The notes beneath the pieces were generated by a model. It made no database searches. It was not told the origin of the DNA and worked only from the letters and a program-made list of their open reading frames with translations. A stretch of DNA of 64,000 nt, taken from DATCHW01 sp963806045 (GTDB taxonomy: Bacteria; Bacteroidota; Ignavibacteria; Tepidaquicellales; Tepidaquicellaceae). A program made the translations under genes and the position numbers. The stretch covers positions 186,001-250,000 of the forward strand of contig CAWDWP010000015.1 in the NCBI GenBank assembly GCA_963806045.1. Direction: 5' to 3'. Within the stretch, counting starts at the first letter, position 1. Every line of letters begins with the position of its first letter. Below, piece by piece: positions 44,356-52,311 of the stretch.

Positions 44356-45352
44356 ATGAAAGTCACTTATAAATCCTCCGGTGTAAATATTAAAAATGCT
44401 GACACTTTTGTTCGCTCTATCAAGCCTTTAATAAAAGAGACAACGATAAAAGGTGTTCTGGGAGGAATAGGAAATTTTGGTGGATTTTTTGAACCGAATT
44501 TTAAAAAGTTCAGGAAGCCTGTTTTGGTTTCAAGCATTGACGGAGTCGGAACAAAGCTGAAAATCGCATCGCTCTTTAATAAATATGATACCATAGGAGA
44601 AGATTTAGTAAACCATTGCACAAATGATATTGCAGTATGCGGAGCCAAACCAATGTTCTTTCTGGATTATTATGCAACGGGAAAACTTAATAATAAAGCG
44701 GCGAGAGATATCGTGAAAGGACTTTCGAGAGGTTGTATCAATAACGGATGTTCTCTGATAGGTGGTGAAACCGCGGAAATGCCGGGATTATATCACGGAG
44801 AAGATTTTGATTTAGCAGGTGCGATTGTAGGAATTGTTGACAGGAATAATATTGTAGATTTTAAGAAAGTAAAACGCGGAGATATCTTAATAGGACTGGA
44901 ATCAAACGGACTGCATACGAATGGATATTCACTCGTCAGAAAAATATTCGATTCAAAAGAAAAGTTAAAGAAATATTACAAAGAATTAGGGTGCAAATTA
45001 TATGAGGAATTATTAAGGGTTCACAAATCTTATTTGAATATTATTCAGCGGAGCTCTAAATATTTACAGTGTTAAATCTATTTCTCACATAACAGGAGGC
45101 GGAATTGAAGGGAATACAAAAAGAGTTATTCCGGATGGATTAAAAATGGAAATATTCTGGGATACCTGGGAGCGACCGGCAGTTTATGATTTAATTCAAA
45201 AGACGGGGAAAGTACCCGAAGATGATATGAGACGAACTTTTAATTTAGGGATAGGTCTGATTTTTGTTATATCAAAAAATGAAATAGACAATTTTATAAG
45301 TTTCTTAAGAAGAAAAAAAGAAAATCATTTTATTATAGGAGAAATTTTATAA
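44356..45352 (+). pseudogene. purM: Phosphoribosylformylglycinamidine cyclo-ligase with a +1 frameshift
   Basis: From ATG 44356 the frame encodes AIR synthetase: YKSSGVNIKNAD, SSIDGVGTKLKIA, GGETAEMPGLYHGEDFDLAGAIVG. At 45052 an extra base (CAGCGG-A-GCTCTA) moves the reading frame; beyond it the next frame carries on ALNIYSVKSISHITGGGIEGN to GKVPEDDMRRTFNLGIG and ends at 45352, all family-conserved. Without the extra base the gene is 332 codons. PurM makes aminoimidazole ribotide (de novo purine step 5) from FGAM + ATP and is essential for prototrophy, so a true null is surprising. Assembly error, real mutation or recoding. Confidence 0.88.
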
Positions 45353-45392
45353 TGAATTTTATACAATTTTTATTAACTTCAATTTAGAAATT

Positions 45393-46772
45393 ATGGGAAC
45401 AATAACAAAGCAACAAAGTGAATTGATAACCGGATTAACTGAAGTAAAAACGAACGGTTACAAAATTCATCCGGAAGAGGTTCAAAACACTCTTAGAAAA
45501 TATATGCTGGTTGACGGTTTCGATTTCACCTTAGACCTGGAAGAATCTCAGGGTGCATATCTTTATGATTCTAAACACAAAAAGAGATTACTCGATTTTT
45601 TCACATTTGTAGCCTCTAATCCGCTCGGAATGAATCATCCGAAAATGAACAATGAAGAATTCATCCGTAAAATTGGTAAAGTGGCATTAAGCAAGCCATC
45701 ATTGTCAGATGTCTATTCACAGGTACAAGCCGAATTTGTGGATACATTTTTCAAAATTGCAATCCCCTCTTATTTCAAATATTCATTCTTCGTTGAAGGC
45801 GGAACTCTTGCAGTGGAAAATGCATTGAAAACTGCATTTGACTGGAAGGTAAGAAAGAATTTTAAGAAAGGGTACAAAGAAGACAAAGGTCAGCAAATCA
45901 TTCACTTTAAGGAAGCATTTCACGGCAGAAGCGGTTATTGCTTATCAATGACCAACACCGACCCCAATAAGATACTTCATTTCCCTAAATTCAAGTGGCC
46001 AAGAATCCTGAATCCTAAAGTAAAATTTCCTTTGAATGATGAAAATCTGAAACAAGTAATAAATGCGGAAGAAACAGCTGTCAATCAGATTAAACAAGCT
46101 TTGCACGACAACAAAGATGATATTGCAGCATTAATAATCGAACCGATTCAGGGTGAAGGCGGGGATAATCATTTCAGAAAAGAATTCTTTATTAAGCTTC
46201 GTGAACTTTGTGATGAGAATGAAATGCTTTTGATTTTTGATGAAGTCCAGACAGGAATTGCACTTACAGGTAAATGGTGGGCACATCAGCATTATGTCCA
46301 GCCTGATATTATTTCATTCGGTAAAAAGACACAGGTTTGCGGAATTTTATCAACGAATAGAATTGATGATGTAGAAGAAAATGTATTCAGAAAACCTACT
46401 AGGATAAATTCAACCTGGGGCGGTAATATGGTTGACATGTTCAGGTTTAAAAAAATTCTGGAAATAATAAAGGAAGAAGAACTTGTTGAAAATTGCAGGA
46501 TTCAAGGCGAATACTTGCAAAAGAGAATGAAGGATTTAACCATAAAATATCCGGATAAATTATCTAATGCAAGAGGTTTGGGATTATTCTGCGCCTTCGA
46601 TTTCAAAACACCTGAGCTTAGAAATAAAATAGTAAGTAAATGTTTTGATGAAGGTATGATGGTTCTCGGCTGCGGAGAAAAGACGCTGAGATTCAGACCA
46701 CCTTTAATAATAAAACAGGAAGAGATTGAAGCAGGAATTGTAATTCTGGATAAGGTAATTGCAGCATTATAG
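45393..46772 (+). CDS. lat: L-lysine 6-transaminase
   Basis: 459 aa PLP-dependent class III aminotransferase. Matches the lysine epsilon-aminotransferase subtype: YMLVDGFDFTLDLEESQGAYLYD near the N-terminus, VEGGTLAVENALKTAFDWK, FHGRSGYCLSMTNTDP, cofactor Lys around residue 310 in SFGKKTQVCG, and LRFRPPLIIKQEEI at the C-terminus. Transfers the 6-amino group of L-lysine to 2-oxoglutarate, giving 2-aminoadipate-6-semialdehyde. Single gene, own terminator downstream. Confidence 0.93.
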   Translation: MGTITKQQSELITGLTEVKTNGYKIHPEEVQNTLRKYMLVDGFDFTLDLEESQGAYLYDSKHKKRLLDFFTFVASNPLGMNHPKMNNEEFIRKIGKVALSKPSLSDVYSQVQAEFVDTFFKIAIPSYFKYSFFVEGGTLAVENALKTAFDWKVRKNFKKGYKEDKGQQIIHFKEAFHGRSGYCLSMTNTDPNKILHFPKFKWPRILNPKVKFPLNDENLKQVINAEETAVNQIKQALHDNKDDIAALIIEPIQGEGGDNHFRKEFFIKLRELCDENEMLLIFDEVQTGIALTGKWWAHQHYVQPDIISFGKKTQVCGILSTNRIDDVEENVFRKPTRINSTWGGNMVDMFRFKKILEIIKEEELVENCRIQGEYLQKRMKDLTIKYPDKLSNARGLGLFCAFDFKTPELRNKIVSKCFDEGMMVLGCGEKTLRFRPPLIIKQEEIEAGIVILDKVIAAL

Positions 46773-46783
46773 TATTTTAGTTT

Positions 46784-46826
46784 TGCCGTCATTTGAAAAT
46801 ACAATGTATAATGACGGCATTTTTAT
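46784..46826 (+). terminator. Intrinsic terminator of lat
   Basis: TGCCGTCATT (46784-46793), 16-nt loop, AATGACGGCA (46810-46819), then TTTTTATTT. Perfect 10-bp stem. Confidence 0.9.
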
Positions 46827-46865
46827 TTCAATTTATTTATATTGTAGTAAATAATTCAACACAAG

Positions 46866-47357
46866 ATGAAAAAGGAAGAGATAAAGAATAACTTTATCAA
46901 ATATTTAAAAGATAATGGTCACAGAATTACCAATGAAAGACTATTAATACTTGAATCTGCTTTAAGTATGAGAGACCATTTTGATGCTGATGAATTATAT
47001 TTCAAAATGAAACAGGATTATATAAGAGCTTCAAGAGCTACAGTTTATAAAACACTTGAGTTAATGAGCGAGTGCTCCATATTGACTAAACATAACTTTA
47101 AAGGAGAACGGGCAAGATATGAAACTATGTCCGGAAGAAATAACCATTACCATATAATATGCATAAGCTGTAACAGGATTGTTGAATTCGAAGATTCCCG
47201 TATTGAAAAACTTCAGGAAAAAATTTGTAAAGAACATAACCTCAGATTAGTCGATCATACTTTGCAGGTATTTGCAGTGTGCAATGATAAGGAAAAATGC
47301 TTACATAGAAACTCAAATCTCAAGAGTCATAAGTCAAATAATAAACGTAAGGCGTAA
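46866..47357 (+). CDS. Fur-family transcriptional regulator
   Basis: 163 aa. Winged-helix N-terminal half with RITNERLLILESALS and the DNA-recognition helix SRATVYKTLELMSE, then the metal domain: HYHIICISCNRIVEFED (CxxC zinc site), and a second Cys pair in CNDKEKC. Typical Fur/Zur/PerR length. Which metal or peroxide it senses is not decidable, but feoA-feoB lie 0.8 kb downstream. The last 12 residues run into the GTAAAACG repeat region, so the C-terminal tail is poorly constrained. Confidence 0.9.
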   Translation: MKKEEIKNNFIKYLKDNGHRITNERLLILESALSMRDHFDADELYFKMKQDYIRASRATVYKTLELMSECSILTKHNFKGERARYETMSGRNNHYHIICISCNRIVEFEDSRIEKLQEKICKEHNLRLVDHTLQVFAVCNDKEKCLHRNSNLKSHKSNNKRKA

Positions 47358-47385
47358 AAAGTAAAACGTAAAAGGTAAAAAACAG
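47341..47385. repeat. GTAAAACG short-period repeat
   Basis: AAACGTAAGGCGTAAAAAG, then TAAAACGTAAAAGGTAAAAA: degenerate repeats of CGTAAxA at the 3' end of the Fur gene. Same sequence type as the complement of 14816-14843, again at a gene's stop codon. Confidence 0.6.
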
Positions 47386-47529
47386 CTTCCTATCTTTCCT
47401 TGTTGGTGTTTATGCGAATGCGTAGATCCTATTAGGAGTATTACAACAACAAAATAGCCGTAATTGTGCGAACCATTAATGTAAACTTTATGCAGACAAA
47501 CAAAATTTAATAGCAAACAACAAAACAAA

Positions 47530-48012
47530 ATGAAAAAAGAAATAATAATTACTCGAGTTATTAATGCACCAATTGAATTAGTTTGGAAAACTTTTACTGA
47601 TTCTGAACTTGTAAAGCGTTGGTGGGGACCGGACAACTTTACTTGTCCAAGTGCAAAAATTGATTTTGTTGAAGGAGGGACATCACTTGTATGTATGAGA
47701 GCCCCGAAAGAATTTGGGGGACAAGATATGTATAATATATGGACTTACAGCAAAATCATTTTAAATGAGAGAATTGAATATATCCAAAATTTATCAGACG
47801 AAAATGGAAATGTTGTTGACCCGATCAAATTAGGTATGCCTGCAGACTTTCCAAAGAACACTGAGACTATTGTTACTTTAAAAAATATTGGAGGGGGTAA
47901 AATAGAAATGATTTTTAAGGAGTTTGCGGACTTTGGACAAATGTTTGAAGCTGCTAAACTTGGTTTAGAACAATGCATAGAAAAAATGTTAATAATATTC
48001 ACCACATCATAA
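47530..48012 (+). CDS. SRPBCC (AHSA1/activator of Hsp90-like) domain protein
   Basis: 160 aa START/Bet v1-like fold. Signature RVINAPIELVWKTFTDSELVKRWWGPDNF, then EGGTSLVCMRAP, YSKIILNERIEYIQNLSDENGN, and a final amphipathic helix GQMFEAAKLGLEQCIEKML. Binds a hydrophobic ligand or acts as a small cyclase/chaperone; no function can be assigned. A free-standing gene between Fur and Feo genes, with own ATG and AT-rich spacer. Confidence 0.9.
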   Translation: MKKEIIITRVINAPIELVWKTFTDSELVKRWWGPDNFTCPSAKIDFVEGGTSLVCMRAPKEFGGQDMYNIWTYSKIILNERIEYIQNLSDENGNVVDPIKLGMPADFPKNTETIVTLKNIGGGKIEMIFKEFADFGQMFEAAKLGLEQCIEKMLIIFTTS

Positions 48013-48129
48013 AACGGGTTTTAATCGCCCCGCCAGCAGGAAGCCTAAAAACGTCATAAAACCTCCACACACTTCATACACTCTATGCACTTATTTTCTA
48101 AATTTATTCCATTGTATTATAATTTTAGC

Positions 48130-48152
48130 TTATTTATATTAAGTCTAAATAA
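48130..48152. promoter_or_regulatory. Palindrome upstream of feoA
   Basis: TTATTTA (48130-48136), 9-nt spacer, TAAATAA (48146-48152), ending 10 bases before the feoA ATG. Position fits a repressor operator in the promoter or leader; sequence does not match the standard Fur box, and arms are AT-only, so chance is possible. Confidence 0.3.
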
Positions 48153-48160
48153 GAATATTT

Positions 48161-48382
48161 ATGACAGCAGCAGATTTAGAATTAGGACAGACAGCCACGA
48201 TTAGCGAAATTGATTTTTCGCATCCCTCATCTTTACGAATCATTGAGTTCGGTTTCACTCCGGGACAGCAAATAGAAACTGTTAATAAACCGTTTTTTAA
48301 CGACCCCATATCATTTTCTCTTAGAGGAACATTAATAGCTTTGAGGAAAAGCGATGCACGGTGTATTAAAATCTCCGATTAA
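48161..48382 (+). CDS. feoA: Ferrous iron transport protein A
   Basis: 73 aa SH3-like FeoA domain: LELGQTATISEIDF, LRIIEFGFTPGQQIETV and FSLRGTLIALRKSDARCIKI. Cytoplasmic partner of FeoB. Overlaps feoB by 29 bases, so translation is coupled. Preceded by an AT-rich palindrome. Confidence 0.94.
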   Translation: MTAADLELGQTATISEIDFSHPSSLRIIEFGFTPGQQIETVNKPFFNDPISFSLRGTLIALRKSDARCIKISD

Positions 48383-50402
48383 TAAAATCCCCGTAGTATC
48401 TATTGTAGGTCCTCCTAATTCAGGAAAGACTACATTATTCAATTTTCTAAGCGGAGAAAAATCAAAATCAGTAAATTATCCCGGTTCTACAATTGAATGC
48501 AAGGAATCTTTATTTTTAAAAAAATTCAAATTAAATGCTGTATTAATAGATTCACCCGGCATTGTAAGCATTGTCCCGAATTCACCTGAAGAAAAAATAG
48601 CAATCGATTATTTATTAAGGCATCCTAAATACGGATTTCCTGATATTGTAATAGTTACAATAGATTCCTCACAACTATCGAGACATCTTCTTCTTGCAAA
48701 ACAAATAATAGACTCAGGTGCAACAGTCATTATCGCTCTGACTATGCTGGATATACTAAAGGAAAAAGGTTATGATTTATGCCTCGATGTATTATCAAAT
48801 TCGCTTGAATGCAAAGTGATTAAAATAGACGGGAGATTTGGAATTGGACTCGAAGACCTTACAGAAGCAATCGATAATATTCTTAACGATACAGATTATG
48901 AAAAAAATGCTTCACCTTTAAACTCCACATTCAGTAAGGAAAAACTGATAAATATATTTAAGGAAATTGAAGTTATTACAGAAAAGGTTATTTATAAATC
49001 AGGCAACGGAAATTCAAACCTCCCTGATTTCGTTAAGAAAGCGAACTCACAATTTGTAATAAAAGGCGCCCGAAATTCTAATTTAAGATTAAAGCCTGAC
49101 GACAGGACTGTAAATATTGATAAATTTGTTCTTCATAAATACTGGGGAATACTAATATTTGTTTTGATTATGGGAATTACGTTTACTTCCATTTTCTGGC
49201 TTGCATCACCGTTAATGAGCCTTGTAGACAGTTCTTTTTCCCGCTTGTCCGAATTTGTGAATTACTCTTTGCCTCAGAGCTGGTTCAGGGATTTAATTTC
49301 GAGCGGATTAATAAGCGGAACAGGTGCCGTTTTTATTTTCATACCACAGATAATAATTTTATTTTTAATACTCGGTTTCCTTGAAGATACAGGATATCTT
49401 GCCCGCGGAGCAATGCTCATAGATAAACCGTTGTCAAAAATCGGATTGAACGGAAGGTCTTTTGTTCCAATGCTTTCCGGTTTTGCCTGCGCAATTCCTG
49501 CCATTATGGCAACGAGAACTATTCAAAACAAACGGGAAAGATTTTTAACCATATTTATAATTCCACTGATAAGCTGCAGCGCCAGACTCCCTGTTTATAC
49601 TTTGCTTATTGGATTCCTTTTTTATAAACAGCCTTTTTACAGCGGATTATCACTGACAATAATTTATTTATTCAGCATTACAATTTCATTAGTTATTGCC
49701 GGAATCATTAATAAGTTTCAATCAAAGATATTGAAAGTTGAAGATAATTCTTCGTTTATAATGGAACTACCTTCGTACAGAATTCCCAAAATAAGGGTAG
49801 TATTACAAAATACTATTAATAATTTAAATCAATATTTAAAAAAAGCAGGACCGATTATTATTTCGTTTTCGATCATTTTATGGTTTTTAACATACTTCCC
49901 GAATCATGACGTAAACATTCCTGCTAAGGATAATTTGAGTAATGAAGAAATCAAAAAACTGGAAACATCAGCCCGCCTTGAAAATTCATACGCTGCAAAA
50001 CTCGGAAATTTCATCGAGCCGGTAATGAAGCCTCTCGGCATGGACTGGCGAATTGGAGTTTCATTAATTGCAACATTTGCAGCAAGGGAGGTGTTTGTAA
50101 GTTCGCTTGCATTAATTTTTAAAGTGACTGATGAGGATGGTGACATACAGTCAACAATGATTCATACAATGCAGAATGCGAAAATTGAAGGTACGCAAAA
50201 GAAGTTATTTACATCGGCAACGATAATCGGACTGATTGTTATTTTTATTTTTGCTCTCCAGTGCATTTCCACAATTGCAATTTCAAAAAAAGAGACCGGT
50301 TCCTGGCGGATACCGGCACTTCAGGTATTAATTTATTCATCACTTGCTTATATTTTTGCTTTTATCTCAGTTAATGGATTAAGAGCATTGGGTGTGGAAT
50401 AG
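48354..50402 (+). CDS. feoB: Ferrous iron transport protein B
   Basis: 682 aa. N-terminal G domain: GPPNSGKTTLFNFLSG (G1), YPGSTIE (G2), IDSPGIVSI (G3), then membrane part with the two gate motifs (FLEDTGYLARGAMLID and SGFACAIPAIMATRT, SCSARLPVYTLLIG, REVFVSSLALIF). GTP-gated Fe2+ uptake across the inner membrane. Start is ATG 48354 with GAGG 9 bases upstream, inside feoA. Confidence 0.97.
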   Translation: MHGVLKSPINKIPVVSIVGPPNSGKTTLFNFLSGEKSKSVNYPGSTIECKESLFLKKFKLNAVLIDSPGIVSIVPNSPEEKIAIDYLLRHPKYGFPDIVIVTIDSSQLSRHLLLAKQIIDSGATVIIALTMLDILKEKGYDLCLDVLSNSLECKVIKIDGRFGIGLEDLTEAIDNILNDTDYEKNASPLNSTFSKEKLINIFKEIEVITEKVIYKSGNGNSNLPDFVKKANSQFVIKGARNSNLRLKPDDRTVNIDKFVLHKYWGILIFVLIMGITFTSIFWLASPLMSLVDSSFSRLSEFVNYSLPQSWFRDLISSGLISGTGAVFIFIPQIIILFLILGFLEDTGYLARGAMLIDKPLSKIGLNGRSFVPMLSGFACAIPAIMATRTIQNKRERFLTIFIIPLISCSARLPVYTLLIGFLFYKQPFYSGLSLTIIYLFSITISLVIAGIINKFQSKILKVEDNSSFIMELPSYRIPKIRVVLQNTINNLNQYLKKAGPIIISFSIILWFLTYFPNHDVNIPAKDNLSNEEIKKLETSARLENSYAAKLGNFIEPVMKPLGMDWRIGVSLIATFAAREVFVSSLALIFKVTDEDGDIQSTMIHTMQNAKIEGTQKKLFTSATIIGLIVIFIFALQCISTIAISKKETGSWRIPALQVLIYSSLAYIFAFISVNGLRALGVE

Positions 50403-50509
50403 TTAAATTTATTAACCCCGCGCGAGCCCTGGTTTGGAAAAGGGGGAAATGAAATCAAAACTATCGGGTTATATGTTTTATTTATTGTCTTGAAAAAGCT
50501 ACTAATTAA

Positions 50510-51613
50510 TCATACATTAAATCTATAATATAGTATATCTCCGTCTTCAATAATATATTCCTTACCTTCAACGTGAAGCAGTCCTTTTTCCTTGACTGCG
50601 TGTTCCGAACCAAATTTAATCAGGTCATGATATTTCATAACCTCTGCGCGGATAAAGCCTTTTTCAAAATCCGTATGTATGACTCCCGCTGCCTGAGGGG
50701 CTTTCATTCCCTTATGAATAGTCCAGGAGTGAACTTCTTTTTCGCTAACAGTAAAGAATGTAATCATATTAAGAAGTCTGTACGCTTCTCGAATCAATAT
50801 ATGAAGTCCGGGTTCTTTCAAGCCGAGTTCATCTAAAAAAAGCTGTCTCTCTTCAAGAGAAGTTAATTGTGCAATCTCGGCTTCCATCTCCACCGGCATC
50901 ACCATAAATTCAGCACTCTCTTTTTCGGCAACTATTTTTACAGCATCAGAATAATTATTTCCATTTATACTCTTATCATCAACATTGGCAACATATAGAA
51001 TAGGTTTATCTGTAAGAAGATGCAGTTCATTCAGTGCAGTTTTTTCTTCCTGACTGAGATTTTGCATATAATATCTCGCAAGCCTCGATTGCCCGAAATG
51101 CTCTTTCAGTCCGTTCAATAAATCGAGTTCCAGCTTTAGTTTCTTATCCCCGACCCTATAGCTTTTCGAAACTTTTTCCAGTCTTTTATCTACTGTATCG
51201 AGGTCTTTAAGAATCAATTCCGTTTCAACTGTTTCAATATCGCCTGCCGGATCGATTCGCCCGTCAACATGTACAACATTTTCATCTTCGAAACATCTCA
51301 CGATATGAATCACTGCGTCAACCTCCCTGATATGCGATAGGAATTGATTTCCAAGCCCTTCCCCTTTTGATGCATTCCTGACAAGCCCTGCAATATCAAC
51401 AAATTCAATCGTACTCGGTACGGTTTTCTTTGGATTATACATTTTCACCAGGATATCCATTCTTGGGTCAGGAATTATCACCGTTCCAAAATTTGGCTCT
51501 ATTGTGCAAAACGGGTAATTAGCAACTTCGGCATTTTGTGAAAAAGTGAGAGAATTAAATAAAGTAGATTTTCCGACATTAGGCAATCCAACAATTCCGC
51601 AATTCAATGACAT
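50510..51613 (-). CDS. ychF: Redox-regulated ATPase YchF (Obg-like)
   Basis: 367 aa. GLPNVGKSTLFNSLT (residues 8-22), FVDIAGLV (G3), the YchF-type NVDD replacing NKxD, and the C-terminal TGS domain from about 280 (ITFFTVSEKEVHSWTIHKGMKAPQAAGVIHTDFEKGFIRAEV). Binds ATP rather than GTP and associates with ribosomes. First of a leftward cluster with the neighbouring membrane protein. Confidence 0.97.
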   Translation of the reverse strand: MSLNCGIVGLPNVGKSTLFNSLTFSQNAEVANYPFCTIEPNFGTVIIPDPRMDILVKMYNPKKTVPSTIEFVDIAGLVRNASKGEGLGNQFLSHIREVDAVIHIVRCFEDENVVHVDGRIDPAGDIETVETELILKDLDTVDKRLEKVSKSYRVGDKKLKLELDLLNGLKEHFGQSRLARYYMQNLSQEEKTALNELHLLTDKPILYVANVDDKSINGNNYSDAVKIVAEKESAEFMVMPVEMEAEIAQLTSLEERQLFLDELGLKEPGLHILIREAYRLLNMITFFTVSEKEVHSWTIHKGMKAPQAAGVIHTDFEKGFIRAEVMKYHDLIKFGSEHAVKEKGLLHVEGKEYIIEDGDILYYRFNV

Positions 51614-51618
51614 AACTA

Positions 51619-52251
51619 TTAATATAAATTAAAAAATTTTAAAAGTAAAAAATAAATTACCGAAAATATTAACGGCAGAGATAAATTATCATCTATCTTA
51701 ATCGGCAGCACTTCGATAACTGAACAAATTATCAAACTGAATATTCCAATCTGGTATTCGAAACTGTCGATAGACACTTTTGGAGTAAGAAGAATAATTA
51801 TCAAACCGGTTATAAAAAAAGCAATGCTTCCTTCAAGTGTTTTATCAAATATTTTAATTCTGCCAATCAGTCTTCCAACAATTGCTGCAGCAGTATCAGC
51901 ATATGTGGCAATAAATATTGCCGTTACAGCCACCGGCATCGGAAATACCAGCACAATAAAGAATGTTGATATCACTAAATAAGTTCCGCCGGTAAATAGC
52001 GATTTTTTGTTATCTAATTCGTGCTGCCTTAATATTTTCTTAAAAATGCTGTGATAAAATTTCTGTATATATTCCGAATATGCTCTTCCTATATCGAGAG
52101 CAACCATTAACACAACGGATATGCTCAGCAGTATTAAAATTATTTCCCTGCCAAATAAAAGATATATAAATCCCGTAGATGAATAAGCGATATGGATTGC
52201 TTTGCGGCTTAATTCATATCTGAATTTTATATTATTATTTGTGTTTTCCAA
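51619..52251 (-). CDS. Dolichol/polyprenol kinase-like (DGK1/SEC59) membrane protein
   Basis: 210 aa with about seven helices. RKAIHIAYSSTGFIYLLFG and the SEC59/DGK1-type catalytic block DTAAAIVGRLIG to TLEGSIAFFITG support a CTP-dependent diacylglycerol/polyprenol kinase-like or phosphatidate cytidylyltransferase-like fold. The substrate is unknown. Start is TTG (52251); no closer ATG. Lies 5 bases upstream of ychF. Confidence 0.75.
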   Translation of the reverse strand: MENTNNNIKFRYELSRKAIHIAYSSTGFIYLLFGREIILILLSISVVLMVALDIGRAYSEYIQKFYHSIFKKILRQHELDNKKSLFTGGTYLVISTFFIVLVFPMPVAVTAIFIATYADTAAAIVGRLIGRIKIFDKTLEGSIAFFITGLIIILLTPKVSIDSFEYQIGIFSLIICSVIEVLPIKIDDNLSLPLIFSVIYFLLLKFFNLY

Positions 52252-52252
52252 T

Positions 52253-52281
52253 ATAAAAAAAAGCGGAATTCTTTCCCGCTT
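52253..52281 (-). terminator. Terminator of ftsH
   Basis: Minus-strand AAGCGG (52281-52276), loop, CCGCTT (52266-52261), then an uninterrupted T run (plus A run 52253-52262). Thirty bases after the ftsH stop. Confidence 0.85.
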
Positions 52282-52311
52282 TTCTTATTAAATTTATTTT
52301 CCCAATGGTAA

